From positions 1 to 64,000 of the forward strand of contig NZ_WEGK01000019.1 of assembly GCF_009604405.1 (NCBI RefSeq): DNA of 64,000 nucleotides, read 5' to 3'. How positions within the stretch are numbered: position 1 is the first letter of the stretch; the number at the start of each line of letters is the position of its first letter. The stretch comes from Nocardia macrotermitis (GTDB lineage: Bacteria; Actinomycetota; Actinomycetes; Mycobacteriales; Mycobacteriaceae). This document shows, in pieces, positions 42,595-52,272 of the stretch. The notes under the pieces were generated by a model. The model made no database searches. It was given only the letters and a program-made list of their open reading frames with translations, and had not been told where the DNA came from. The position numbers and the translations under genes are program-made.

Positions 42595-43344
42595 TTATTC
42601 CTGGCAGCCGGTGCAGAAGTAGATCGTGCGTTCGGTGTCGGGGCCCTCGCCGATGAGGGTCTGGGTGAGGGTGGTGCCGCAGCGGCGGCAGGGTTGGCGG
42701 TGGCGGCGGTAGACGTAGGGCCGCCACGGGGGATCGTGGGCGGCGGAGTGCAGGACTCGGTGTGCCCTGTCGACCAGGGCGGGCAGGTCGGGTACCGATC
42801 CGGTCGGACGGCGCGGGTCGACGCGTTCGACGAAACAGATCTCGCTGCGGTAGATATTGCCGATCCCGGCCAGATTGCGCTGGTCGAGCAGGGCCAGGCC
42901 GATCGGGCGATCCGGTTCGGTCAGCAGGCGGCGAACCGCTTCGGCCGCATCCCAATTCGGGCCCAGCAGATCCGGGCCGAGCCGGTCCGTGACGGTGTGT
43001 TCCTGCTCGCGGCGCAATACCTCGACGGTTCCCAGCGCGAAGCCCACCGCCTCGGCTGCGGCGGTGGCGAGGATCAGCCGCGCGGTGAACGCCGGTTTGG
43101 TCCAGCGCTGGCCCGGTGTGAACACCCGCCACTCACCCTCCATCTTCAGGTGCGTGTGGATGCTGACCGTCGGCGTCCGCACGAACAGATGCTTGCCGTA
43201 ACTGCCGACCTCCTCGACGGTCTGCCCGGACAGATCCAGCGTCGCGTATCTCGGCACCCGAAAATCGCTGCGCACCAGCGTGTTCCCGGCCAGCGCCGCC
43301 CGCAGTCGCCCGGCGGTCCGGAAGACCGTGTCACCCTCGGGCAC
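42595..43344 (-). CDS. nei: endonuclease VIII-like DNA glycosylase
   Basis: Base-excision repair glycosylase/AP lyase removing oxidised pyrimidines. GTG 43344 yields the required (M)PEGDTVFRTA N-terminus, in which Pro2 and Glu3 become catalytic after Met removal; 249 residues. GSYGKHLFVRT and the helix-two-turn-helix DQRNLAGIGNIYRSEICF are conserved. The C-terminal zinc finger is complete: CRRCGTTLTQTLIGEG and TIYFCTGCQ. It follows lhr by 60 bases, the lhr-nei order of mycobacteria, and is probably cotranscribed as a repair unit. Confidence 0.93.
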   Translation of the reverse strand: MPEGDTVFRTAGRLRAALAGNTLVRSDFRVPRYATLDLSGQTVEEVGSYGKHLFVRTPTVSIHTHLKMEGEWRVFTPGQRWTKPAFTARLILATAAAEAVGFALGTVEVLRREQEHTVTDRLGPDLLGPNWDAAEAVRRLLTEPDRPIGLALLDQRNLAGIGNIYRSEICFVERVDPRRPTGSVPDLPALVDRAHRVLHSAAHDPPWRPYVYRRHRQPCRRCGTTLTQTLIGEGPDTERTIYFCTGCQE

Positions 43345-43404
43345 GGGCACCTCCGAGTGCGCGAGTGACACATCGAACAAGTGGTGCGTCGGGCCGGAGC
43401 GGAT

Positions 43405-46400
43405 TCATGGTCGGCTCCGTAGACGGAAACCGCGGGGCGTGGGGGCGAACCCTGCTTCGGTGAGGAAGGCGGCGAAAGTGTTGCCGTGCACGGATTCTCC
43501 GTTCACGCGCTCCACGACGAGGGAGTCGATGTGGTGGTCGTGGACCAGGGCGGCCAGGGTGGTGGCGGCGCGGGTGCGTTGCCGCGGGTCCTCGGTGAAG
43601 GTGAGCAGGGTTTTGCCGCCACGTTCGAGGTAGAGAGTGAGTTCGCCGTCGACCAGGACCACCAGTGCGCCCGCCTTGCGGCCGGGGCGGTGGCCTGCGG
43701 CTTCGGTCGCGCCCTTCGGCCAGGGTAGGGCCGCGCCGTAGGGGTTGGCGGGGTCGCAGGCCGCCAGGGCCAGGGTGGTATCGGAAGTACGTTGTGCGCC
43801 TTCGGATTCGGCGGATCGTTCGGTGTCGAAGGAACGCAGCCGGTCCACCACGTCGGTCGTGGAGAACTGCGCCCCGCCGAGCGAATCGATGAAATAGCCG
43901 CGGCGGCAGCGGCCGCGATCCTCGAATTCGGTGAGTACGCGGTACATCAGCGCGAATCCGCCCGGAACCTGTTCGCCCTGCACCGATCCCCGGGTCAGCA
44001 CCCCGTACCGCTCCAGCAGCAGATCGGCCGTGGCATGCGCGCGAATCGTATTGTCCGACACCCGTTCCGGCAGCAGGGACCAGCGTCCTGCCATGGTCGG
44101 CGGGCCGCTGCGGGTCGGCATGTTCGCGCGCGGCAGATACATCCGGCCGCGCGGCGTGCGCCGGGGTGTGCGATGGGTGGCGGTGCTGCGCGCGCTCCCC
44201 GACAGCAGCGCCCGCACCGGTGCGAAGGTGTCGCCCGCGACATGTCCGGCCCACACCAGTTCCCACAGCGCCGCCGCGACCGCCGCGTCGTCGAGCAGAC
44301 CGGTGGCGTCGGAGAGCTGCCGGAAGAAGTACGCCCCGCCGACCGAGGGCACCACCTGCGCGCGCGTCGGCGGCGTTTCCGGGATGACGGTGGCGCCGAG
44401 GGCGACCAGGAGTTGGATCTGGGTTTCGGTGAGGTCGATGTCGTCGGGTGGGGAGAGGGCGAGGGCGGCCTGGTCGGCGGGGTGCAGAGCGATCCAGCCG
44501 TCCTTGGCGGTGAGCGAGCCGTGGCCGGACCAGATGACCTCGCCGGTGGACATCAGTTCGTCGAGCATGGCGGGCGCGTAGTCGCGGACCCGGGCGGGCA
44601 GGATCAGCGATTCCCACGCGGAGGCCGGAATCGGTACGCCCGCAAGCTGTTCCACGACCGCGGCCACACCGTCCACGCCGCGCAACTGGCCGGTGCCGAC
44701 CTGCTGCCAGGCGGGCAGGAACTTCGCGAACGCGGTGGTCGCGACGGGTTCGATCTCCTTGCGCGCCGCGGCCAGCGAACGCCGCCGCAACCGGCGCAGC
44801 ACCTGGGTGTCACACCATTCCGTACCGGCCGCCCCGGGCGTGAATTCGCCCTCCACGACCCGTTTCTCGGCGGCGAGCCGATGCAGGGCGGTCGCCGCGA
44901 CGGCCGGGCCGAGACCGAAGCGGTGCGCCAGCGCCTCCAACCCGAACGGGCCGTGCGTGCGCGCGTACCGGCCGACCAGATCGCCCAGCGGATCGGCGAC
45001 GGGCTCGATGAACGCGGCCGGAACCCCGATCGGCAGCGGCACACCGAGGGCGTCGCGCAGCCGGGCCGCGTCCTCGATCGCCACCCACCACTGCTGCCCC
45101 GCATACGAAACCGACAGGGCGCGACGGGCTTCGAGGAGTTCGGCGAACCACGGTTCGGGATCGGCGGTGCAGCGCGGGACCGCTTCGGCCGGGGTCAGCG
45201 GGCCCAGCAGCCGCAGCAGATCCGCCAGCGCCTCGGCGTCGCGGGCCTGGCGTTCGGGGGTCAGGCGCTGCAATTCGCGTTCGGTGAGATCGAGGACCTC
45301 GGCGTCGAGCAGCTCCCGCAGTTCCACCCGTCCGAGCAGTTCGGCCAGCAGGCCCGAGTCCAGCGAGAGTGCCGCGGCCCGTCGTTCGGCCAGCGGGCTG
45401 TCGCCCTCGTACATGAACTGGGCGATGTAGTCGAACAGCAGGGCGTTGGCGAACGGTGAGGGCGTGGCGGTTTCGACCTCGACCAGCCGCAGCTTGCGGT
45501 GCGCGATCCCGGTCTGCACCTCGCGCAGCGAGGACAGGTCGTACACGTCCTGGAGGCACTCGCGCGCGGTCTCCAGCAGAATCGGGAAATCCGGGAACTT
45601 CCGCGCCACATCCAGCAGTTGCGCCGCGCGCTGCCGCTGCTGCCACAGCGGTGCCCGGCGGCCCGGATCGCGACGCGGCAGCAGTAGCGCCCGCGCCGCG
45701 CACTCGCGGAACCGGGAGGCGAACAGGGCCGAACCGCCGACCTGCTCGGTCACCACCTCATCGATCTCGTCCGGCTCGAACACGAACAGATCCGCACCCG
45801 GCGGTTCGTCGGTGGTGTCGGGCAGGCGCACCACGATCCCGTCGTCCGAGGCCTGCGGCGCGGCATCCACCCCGAACCGTTCCCGCAGCCGCGCCCCCAC
45901 CGCCAACGCCCACGGCGCATGCACCGGCAACCCGTACGGCGAATGCAACACCACCCGCCAATCCCCGAGCTCATCGCGGAACCGCTCCACCAACAACGTC
46001 CGATCCGTCGGCAGCTGCCCCGTCGCCGCCCGCTGATCCCGCAGCAACGCAACAAGATTCGCCGTAGCGAACGCATCCAACCCCGCCGCCCGCACAATCC
46101 CCCCGAACCCATCCAACTCGCCCGTACCCGGGTTCGTCCCCCCACCGGACGCCCCCGCCCGATCCCCCTTTGCTCCGCGCTTCCTCCCTTGTGAACCCAC
46201 CGACGCACCACTCCCCACCGATTGCCTCGACACCCCGGACCCGACGGAGTCCGACCCCTCGAACCGCTGCTCAGCGATAGCGCCATCGGTTCCCAGCGGC
46301 TCCGCTCGCTCGAGCCCGGGGGGAGTGCTGAGTAACGCATCGATCGTCGCGGCGGGGGCGTGTTCGATGGCCTGACCTGTGGTGCGGACGAATTCGCCGA

Positions 46401-48240
46401 GGGCGGAGCCCAATTCGGCGGGGCGGCCGAGGGAGTCGCCGTGCCAGAAGGGGAGGCGGCCGGGGAGGCCGAAGGCGGGGGTGACCAGGACGCGGTCGTG
46501 GGTGATCTCCTCGATGCGCCAGCTGGTGGCGCCGAGGGCGAAGACGTCGCCGACGCGGGATTCGTAGACCATCTCCTCGTCGAGTTCGCCGACGCGGGAG
46601 GCTTTCTCGCCGACCATGAACACCGGGAACAGGCCGCGGTCGGGGATCGCGCCGCCGGAGGTGACCGCGAGGCGTTGCGCCCCGGGACGTCCGGTCAGGG
46701 TGCCCGCGTCGCGGTCCCACACCACGCGCGGGCGCAGCTCGGCGAACTCGTCCGACGGGTAGCGCCCGGACAGCAGGTCCAGCACCGATTCGTAGGCCGA
46801 ACGCGGCAGTGTCGCATAGCTTCCCGTGCCGCGGACGATCTCGAACCAGGTATCCACATCGATCGGATCCAGGGCACAGGCCGCGACGGTCTGCTGGGCC
46901 AGGATGTCCAGCGGATGGGTGGGAATCCGCAGCTGTTCGATCTGCCCGGCCGTCATGCGCATGGAGGCGACCGCGCAGTGGATCACGTCGGTGCGGTGTT
47001 TGGGGAAGATGACACCGCGGGAGATCTCGCCGACCTGATGCCCGGCCCGCCCGACGCGCTGTAGTCCACTGGCCACCGAGGGCGGCGCCTCCACCTGCAC
47101 CACCAGATCGACCGCACCCATATCGATGCCCAGTTCGAGACTGCTGGTGGCGACCACGCAGCGCAGCCGCCCGGTCTTGAGATCGTCCTCGATGAGGGCG
47201 CGCTGCTCCTTGCTCACCGACCCGTGATGCGCGCGGGCCAGCAGCGTCGCGCTGCCGTTGTTGACCTCGGAGGTGGCACCGATAAGCGCGGGCGTGCGCA
47301 GAGGCGGCCCGGGTTCCGACGCGGATTCGGGGACCTCCGCACTCACCCCGATCCGATCGGCATACGTCTCGTTCAACCGCGCGGTGAGCCGCTCGGCCAG
47401 CCGCCGCGAATTTGCGAACACGATCGAGGACCGATGCGCCAGCACCAGATCCACGATCGCCGAATCGACATGCGGCCAGATCGACCCGGCCTGCTCGGTG
47501 TCACCCGCTGGATCCGGCTCGGTCATATCCGCCACCGGCACCCGCACCGACAGATCGAAGGTCTTCGGCGCGGGCGGGGCGACGATGGTGATCGGCGCGC
47601 GGCCCACCAGGAACCGGCCCACCTCCTCGGGCGGCCGCACGGTCGCGGACAGCCCGATCCGCTGCGCGGGCCGCTCGGTCAGCCCGTCCAGCCGGGCCAG
47701 CGAAAGTGCCAGGTGCGCACCGCGTTTGGAGCCCGCGATGGCATGCACCTCGTCCACGATGACGGTGTGCACCGCGCGCAACGTCTCCCGCGCGGCCGAG
47801 GTGAGCATCAGGAACAGCGACTCGGGCGTGGTGATCAGGATGTCCGGCGGGGTGCGCTGCAGCGATCGCCGCGCCGCCGCGGTGGTATCGCCCGACCGAA
47901 CCCCGACGCTGATCTCCGGCGCGGGCAACCCCAGCCGTTTCGCGGTCTGCGTGACCCCCACCAGCGGTGCCCGCAGATTGCGCTCCACATCCACCGCCAA
48001 CGCCTTGAGCGGCGAAATGTACAGCACCCCGGTACCGCGCGCCTCGTCCGTCGCCGACCTGCCCGCGAGCTGATCGATCGCCCACAGAAACGCCGACAAC
48101 GTCTTGCCCGAACCGGTCGGCGCGATGACCAGCGTGTGCTCCCCGGCCGCGATCGCCCGCCACGCACCGAGTTGAGCGGCCGTCGGCGCGGGAAACGCGC
48201 CGTCGAACCACTCCTGCGTAGGCCGGGAGAACTGATCCAT
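43405..48240 (-). CDS. lhr: Lhr-type ATP-dependent DNA helicase with internal low-complexity insert
   Basis: A giant superfamily 2 helicase of 1611 residues, unwinding DNA 3'-5' and RNA:DNA hybrids in repair. Q-like and Walker A regions: AGEHTLVIAPTGSGKTLSAF; motif II VDEVHAIAGSKRG; motif III-like GLSATVRPP; motif VI-like GLQRVGRAGHQ. The long C-terminal half is the Lhr-specific domain. Between about residues 647 and 717 there is a Gly/Ser/Val-rich insert (GSDSVGSGVSRQSVGSG, then SQGRKRGAKGDRAGASGGG), encoded at about 46090-46300 and unlike its flanks. ATG 48240 (MDQFSRPTQEW) is preferred; ATG 48246 or 48270 are in frame. A 14-bp repeat array occupies the promoter-side spacer. Confidence 0.93.
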   Translation of the reverse strand: MDQFSRPTQEWFDGAFPAPTAAQLGAWRAIAAGEHTLVIAPTGSGKTLSAFLWAIDQLAGRSATDEARGTGVLYISPLKALAVDVERNLRAPLVGVTQTAKRLGLPAPEISVGVRSGDTTAAARRSLQRTPPDILITTPESLFLMLTSAARETLRAVHTVIVDEVHAIAGSKRGAHLALSLARLDGLTERPAQRIGLSATVRPPEEVGRFLVGRAPITIVAPPAPKTFDLSVRVPVADMTEPDPAGDTEQAGSIWPHVDSAIVDLVLAHRSSIVFANSRRLAERLTARLNETYADRIGVSAEVPESASEPGPPLRTPALIGATSEVNNGSATLLARAHHGSVSKEQRALIEDDLKTGRLRCVVATSSLELGIDMGAVDLVVQVEAPPSVASGLQRVGRAGHQVGEISRGVIFPKHRTDVIHCAVASMRMTAGQIEQLRIPTHPLDILAQQTVAACALDPIDVDTWFEIVRGTGSYATLPRSAYESVLDLLSGRYPSDEFAELRPRVVWDRDAGTLTGRPGAQRLAVTSGGAIPDRGLFPVFMVGEKASRVGELDEEMVYESRVGDVFALGATSWRIEEITHDRVLVTPAFGLPGRLPFWHGDSLGRPAELGSALGEFVRTTGQAIEHAPAATIDALLSTPPGLERAEPLGTDGAIAEQRFEGSDSVGSGVSRQSVGSGASVGSQGRKRGAKGDRAGASGGGTNPGTGELDGFGGIVRAAGLDAFATANLVALLRDQRAATGQLPTDRTLLVERFRDELGDWRVVLHSPYGLPVHAPWALAVGARLRERFGVDAAPQASDDGIVVRLPDTTDEPPGADLFVFEPDEIDEVVTEQVGGSALFASRFRECAARALLLPRRDPGRRAPLWQQRQRAAQLLDVARKFPDFPILLETARECLQDVYDLSSLREVQTGIAHRKLRLVEVETATPSPFANALLFDYIAQFMYEGDSPLAERRAAALSLDSGLLAELLGRVELRELLDAEVLDLTERELQRLTPERQARDAEALADLLRLLGPLTPAEAVPRCTADPEPWFAELLEARRALSVSYAGQQWWVAIEDAARLRDALGVPLPIGVPAAFIEPVADPLGDLVGRYARTHGPFGLEALAHRFGLGPAVAATALHRLAAEKRVVEGEFTPGAAGTEWCDTQVLRRLRRRSLAAARKEIEPVATTAFAKFLPAWQQVGTGQLRGVDGVAAVVEQLAGVPIPASAWESLILPARVRDYAPAMLDELMSTGEVIWSGHGSLTAKDGWIALHPADQAALALSPPDDIDLTETQIQLLVALGATVIPETPPTRAQVVPSVGGAYFFRQLSDATGLLDDAAVAAALWELVWAGHVAGDTFAPVRALLSGSARSTATHRTPRRTPRGRMYLPRANMPTRSGPPTMAGRWSLLPERVSDNTIRAHATADLLLERYGVLTRGSVQGEQVPGGFALMYRVLTEFEDRGRCRRGYFIDSLGGAQFSTTDVVDRLRSFDTERSAESEGAQRTSDTTLALAACDPANPYGAALPWPKGATEAAGHRPGRKAGALVVLVDGELTLYLERGGKTLLTFTEDPRQRTRAATTLAALVHDHHIDSLVVERVNGESVHGNTFAAFLTEAGFAPTPRGFRLRSRP

Positions 48241-48456
48241 GCGCATCAGTCTGCACCCCACCACCGACACGAATACGTGGCCGCAGGTGGAACGGGTGCG
48301 GCTACTCCGAGGCCGCTCCGACGCAGTTCACCGGCCCGACGAACTCCTCCTCCGGCGCATTCTGCTGAGCCTGCCACGCCCCCCGCAGGATGCGAACACT
48401 CCACACGGCACCCGTGCAGGTCGTCGATCGACTTGCGCGACCACGTCGACCGACCG

Positions 48457-48807
48457 GAGCCGCCCGACCGGAGCCGACCGACCCGAGCTGACCGACCCGA
48501 GCTGACCGACCCGAGCCGATTGACCGGTGCCGACCGACCGGAGCTGACTGACCCGGGCCGATAGACCCGAACCGACCGAACAGAGCCGAGCCGACCGACC
48601 CGAGCTGACCGACCCGAGCCGATTGACCGGAGCTGACCGACCCGAGCCGATAGACCCGAGCCGACCGACCAGAGCCGAGCCGACCGACCAGAGCCGAGCC
48701 GACCGACCCGAGCCGACCGACCCGAGCCGACCGACCCGAGCCGACCGACCCGAGCCGATTGACTGGAGCCGATTGGCCCGAGCCCACCGACCGGAGCCGG
48801 TAGGTCT
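48457..48807. repeat. 14-bp minisatellite array between pcd and lhr
   Basis: Twenty-four units of 14 bases with consensus GAGCCGACCGACCC (variants GAGCTGACC, GAGCCGATTGACCG), interrupted three times by a 5-base GAGCC (48583, 48672, 48691). Four consecutive copies at 48696-48751 are identical. The array ends three bases before the pcd stop codon (48811-48813). The rest of the spacer (48241-48456) shows no gene. Confidence 0.95.
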
Positions 48808-48810
48808 GAG

Positions 48811-50346
48811 TCACGAAGAGACTGGCGAGAACTCGATGCCCTGGGCCAGAGGTAGTTCGGTCGAGTAGTTGATCGTGTTGGTGGCCCGGCGCATGTACGC
48901 CTTCCAGGAGTCCGAACCCGATTCGCGCCCGCCGCCGGTCTGCTTCTCGCCGCCGAACGCGCCGCCGATCTCCGCGCCCGAGGTGCCGATGTTGACGTTG
49001 GCGATGCCGCAGTCCGAACCGTCGGCCGCGAGGAAGCGCTCGGCCTCGCGCTGATCGCGGGTGAACACCGTCGAGGACAGGCCCTGCGGGACCTGGTTGT
49101 GCAGGGCGATCGCGTCGTCGAAATCGTAGTAGGTCAGGACGTAGAGGATGGGGGCGAAGGTCTCCTCCCGCACCACCTCGGTCTGCGCGGGCATGCGCAC
49201 GATCGCCGGTCGCACGTAGTAGGACTCCTCCCCGTGGACGATGACACGCTCACCGCCGCACAGCAATTCACCACCGTCGGCCAGGGCGCGGGCGAGCGCG
49301 TCCTGCATCGAGGTGTAGGCGCGGCCGTTGATCAGCGGGCCGACCAGCACCCCGTCCTCGAGCGGATCACCCACGCGCAGTTGGTGATACGCGTCGCACA
49401 GCCGATCGCCCAACGCCGCGACGACGTCCGTGTGCGCGATCACCCGCCGCAGCGTGGTGCAGCGCTGTCCGGCCGTCCCGGCGGCGGCGAAAACCACTGC
49501 GCGCGTTGTCAATTCCAGGTCCGCCGAAGCCGTCACGATCGCCGCGTTGTTCCCGCCCAACTCCAGCAGGCAGCGCCCGAACCGCGCCGCCACACGCGGG
49601 CCCACCGTGCGCCCCATCCGCACCGACCCCGTGGCACTCAGCAGCGCGACGCGCTCGTCGTCCACCAGCCGCTCCCCGACATCGGCGGCCCCCTGAACGA
49701 GCTGATGGATCTCCGGATCCGCACCCACCTCGACCGCGGCACGCCGCAGCAGCGCATGACCTGCCAGTGCGGTCAAAGGCGTTGTCTCCGAAGGCTTCCA
49801 GACCACGGTGTCACCGCACACCAGCGCGATCGCGGTATTCCACGACCACACCGCCACCGGAAAATTGAACGCCGACAGCACCCCGACCACCCCGAGCGGA
49901 TGCCAGGTCTCCATGAGCCGATGCCCGGGACGTTCGGACGCCATGGTGCGCCCGTACAACTGCCGCGAGAGCCCGACCGCGAATTCGCAGACGTCGATCA
50001 TCTCCTGCACCTCGCCGCGGGCCTCCGCGCCGATCTTGCCCGCCTCCAGCGTGGCCAACTCGCCCAACTCGTGCAGATGCTCCCGGAGCAACTCGCCCAG
50101 CCGTCGCACCACTGCGGCCCGCTGCGGTGCGGGCACCGTGCGCCAGTCGCGAAATGCGTTGGCGGCCTTACCGATAGCGGCATCGACATCCGCACCGGAA
50201 CTCGCGGTCAGAGTGGTCAGCGCCGCCCCGGTGATCGGCGTGCGCGCCACCAGCGAACCGGGCGCGGGCATCGTGACGCCCATACTCGACAGCAGTTCGA
50301 CGGCGCGGGCGGCCGGATCACCGGCGACCGATGTGGCACGTGTCAT
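48811..50346 (-). CDS. pcd: L-aminoadipate-semialdehyde (piperideine-6-carboxylate) dehydrogenase
   Basis: NAD(P)-dependent aldehyde dehydrogenase, 511 residues, acting after Lat in lysine catabolism: piperideine-6-carboxylate to 2-aminoadipate. Family motifs: SAFNFPVAVWSWNTAIAL, VVWKPSETTPLTALAG, FGRCLLELGGNNAAIV with the general-base Glu, and TAGQRCTTLRRVI with the catalytic Cys. AIANVNIGTSGAEIGGAFGG-type wording (seen as IANVNIGTSGAEIGGAFGGE) is typical of the ALDH7/AMADH group. ATG 50346 has GGAGG upstream. Divergent from lrpA with 71 bases between, and paired in function with lat. Confidence 0.92.
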   Translation of the reverse strand: MTRATSVAGDPAARAVELLSSMGVTMPAPGSLVARTPITGAALTTLTASSGADVDAAIGKAANAFRDWRTVPAPQRAAVVRRLGELLREHLHELGELATLEAGKIGAEARGEVQEMIDVCEFAVGLSRQLYGRTMASERPGHRLMETWHPLGVVGVLSAFNFPVAVWSWNTAIALVCGDTVVWKPSETTPLTALAGHALLRRAAVEVGADPEIHQLVQGAADVGERLVDDERVALLSATGSVRMGRTVGPRVAARFGRCLLELGGNNAAIVTASADLELTTRAVVFAAAGTAGQRCTTLRRVIAHTDVVAALGDRLCDAYHQLRVGDPLEDGVLVGPLINGRAYTSMQDALARALADGGELLCGGERVIVHGEESYYVRPAIVRMPAQTEVVREETFAPILYVLTYYDFDDAIALHNQVPQGLSSTVFTRDQREAERFLAADGSDCGIANVNIGTSGAEIGGAFGGEKQTGGGRESGSDSWKAYMRRATNTINYSTELPLAQGIEFSPVSS

Positions 50347-50417
50347 GGGTACCTCCGTAGGGGTGCGGTGGCCACGGTTCCGGCCACGAGTCCGAATCAC
50401 TGCGTTAGCCTTCGCTG

Positions 50418-50870
50418 ATGGCGGACGCACCGGCGAAATCTGTTCTGGACGAGATCGATCGACTATTGATCCGCGAGTTGACCGAGGACGGCCGCGCGAC
50501 GCTGTCCAACCTCGCGGAGAAGGCGAATCTTTCGGTGTCCGCGGTGCAGTCCAGGGTGCGCCGCCTCGAGGCGCGCGGCGTCATCCAGGGATACACCGCC
50601 AAGATCGATCCGGAGGCGCTGGGGCACCTGCTGTCGGCATTCGTCGCGATCACTCCTCTCGACCCGTCCCAGCCCGATGACGCTCCCGCCCTGCTGCGGC
50701 ACGTCCCCGGGATCGAGGCGTGCCATTCGGTGGCGGGCGAGGAGAGCTACATCCTGCTGGTGCGGGTGGCCTCGCCGCGGCATCTGGAGCAGTTGTTGCA
50801 GGAGATCCGCGCGACGGCCAACGTCCGGACACGAAGCACCATCATCTTGCAGACATTCTATGACAGATGA
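50418..50870 (+). CDS. lrpA: Lrp/AsnC-family regulator LrpA
   Basis: A 150-residue feast/famine regulator. The N-terminal helix-turn-helix (DEIDRLLIRELTEDGRATLS, then NLAEKANLSVSAVQSRVRRLE) and the C-terminal RAM ligand domain (VPGIEACHSVAGEESYILLV) are clear. In mycobacteria LrpA controls the adjacent lysine aminotransferase gene. The same layout here (divergent pcd, downstream lat) suggests it regulates both, with an amino acid as effector. A dyad lies in the lrpA-lat spacer. Confidence 0.92.
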   Translation: MADAPAKSVLDEIDRLLIRELTEDGRATLSNLAEKANLSVSAVQSRVRRLEARGVIQGYTAKIDPEALGHLLSAFVAITPLDPSQPDDAPALLRHVPGIEACHSVAGEESYILLVRVASPRHLEQLLQEIRATANVRTRSTIILQTFYDR

Positions 50871-50887
50871 TCTTCGGTCGTAACTTA

Positions 50888-50923
50888 TACGGGAATCCGT
50901 AGAGAAAACGTAAAAATTTCCGT
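50888..50923. promoter_or_regulatory. probable LrpA-binding region upstream of lat
   Basis: The dyad TACGGGAATCCGTA (50888-50901: 5-base arms, 4-base centre) is followed by A/T-rich AAAACGTAAAAATTTCCGTA (50905-50924), which repeats the CCGTA half-site. Alternating half-sites and A/T tracts suit Lrp-type proteins. Confidence 0.55.
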
Positions 50924-50934
50924 AGCCTGGGGGA

Positions 50935-52272
50935 GTGACCCTAGAACTGGAGCGCCCCGTGGTGGTTGCTGACGCGCCGCCGGTCACCCCCGCAAGGGTG
51001 CATGAGATCCTCCGCGCGAACATCCTGGCCGACGGTTTCGATCTGGTCCTGGATCCGATCCGATCGCACGGCCGCCGACTCGTCGACGCCCGCGACGGCA
51101 CCACCTACCTGGATATGTTCGGTTTCTTCGCCTCCTCGGCCCTGGGCATGAACCATCCGGCCCTGGTCGAGGACGAGCGGTTCCGATCCGAACTGCTCAC
51201 CGCCGCGCTGAACAAACCCAGCAACTCCGACATCTACACCGTCGAAATGGCCCGTTTCGTAGCCACTTTCGCGCGCGTCCTCGGCGATCCCGCACTGCCG
51301 CACCTGTTCTTCATCGACGGTGGCGCGCTCGCGGTGGAGAACGCGCTCAAGGCCGCCTTCGACTGGAAGAGTCGGCACAACGAAATGCACGGTCGCGCAC
51401 CGGATCTCGGCACCAAGGTGCTGCATCTGACCGGCGCGTTCCACGGGCGCAGCGGCTACACGATGTCACTGACCAACACCGATCCGGTGAAGATCGCCCG
51501 CTTCCCGAAATTCTCCTGGCCGCGCATCGACACCCCGTACCTGGCGCACGATGTCGACATCGACGCCGCCGAGGCGCACGCACTCGACCAGGCGCGCACC
51601 GCCTTCACCGAGAATCCGCACGATATCGCCTGTTTCCTGGCCGAACCGATCCAGGGCGAGGGTGGCGACCGGCATATGCGGCCCCGATTCCTGCAGGCGA
51701 TGCAGGCCATGTGCCGCGAGTTCGACGCGTTGTTCATCCTGGACGAGGTGCAGACCGGCGTCGCGGCGACCGGAACCCGTTGGGCCTACGAACAATTGGG
51801 CCTGACCCCCGATATCGTCGCCTTCGGGAAGAAGACGCAGGTCTGCGGCATCATGGCGGGCGGGCGCATCGATGAGATCCCCGACAACGTCTTCGCGGTG
51901 AGTTCGCGGCTGAACTCCACCTGGGGCGGCAACCTCGCCGATATGGTGCGCGCCCGCCGCATCCTCGAGGTGATCGAACGCGACGGCCTGGCCGATCGCG
52001 CGGCCCGCCTCGGCGCGCATCTGCTCGACCGGCTGGTCGCGTTGGCCGCACGTCATCCGCGCGTGCACGATCCCCACGGACGCGGCCTGCTGTGCGCGAT
52101 CACGCTGGATTCGACCGAACTGCGCGACGAGGTCGTGACCCGGCTACGCGAGGACGAACACGTATTACTCCTGGGCACCGGCGACCGCGGCATCCGCTTC
52201 CGCCCGCCTCTTACCGTCACCACTGAAGAACTGGACAGCGCGGTCGACGCGCTGGATCGGGTGCTGAACTGA
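50935..52272 (+). CDS. lat: L-lysine 6-transaminase
   Basis: PLP aminotransferase (class III) moving the epsilon-amino group of lysine to 2-oxoglutarate, giving piperideine-6-carboxylate. 445 residues, close to mycobacterial Lat. Conserved stretches: YLDMFGFFASSALGMNHPAL, FFIDGGALAVENALKAAFDW, FHGRSGYTMSLTNT, AEPIQGEGGDRHMRP, LDEVQTGVAATGT (PLP Asp) and FGKKTQVCGIMAG with the Schiff-base Lys. GTG 50935 is used, although GGGGGAG abuts it too closely; a GTG about eight codons downstream with GGAG spacing is possible. In mycobacteria lat belongs with the sigF cluster; here the next gene is accD5. Confidence 0.93.
   Translation: MTLELERPVVVADAPPVTPARVHEILRANILADGFDLVLDPIRSHGRRLVDARDGTTYLDMFGFFASSALGMNHPALVEDERFRSELLTAALNKPSNSDIYTVEMARFVATFARVLGDPALPHLFFIDGGALAVENALKAAFDWKSRHNEMHGRAPDLGTKVLHLTGAFHGRSGYTMSLTNTDPVKIARFPKFSWPRIDTPYLAHDVDIDAAEAHALDQARTAFTENPHDIACFLAEPIQGEGGDRHMRPRFLQAMQAMCREFDALFILDEVQTGVAATGTRWAYEQLGLTPDIVAFGKKTQVCGIMAGGRIDEIPDNVFAVSSRLNSTWGGNLADMVRARRILEVIERDGLADRAARLGAHLLDRLVALAARHPRVHDPHGRGLLCAITLDSTELRDEVVTRLREDEHVLLLGTGDRGIRFRPPLTVTTEELDSAVDALDRVLN

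Noticed and set aside
48457..48807. CRISPR-like regular array
   Set aside because: The 14-bp units are directly contiguous with no unique spacers, and no cas genes are present; it is a minisatellite.
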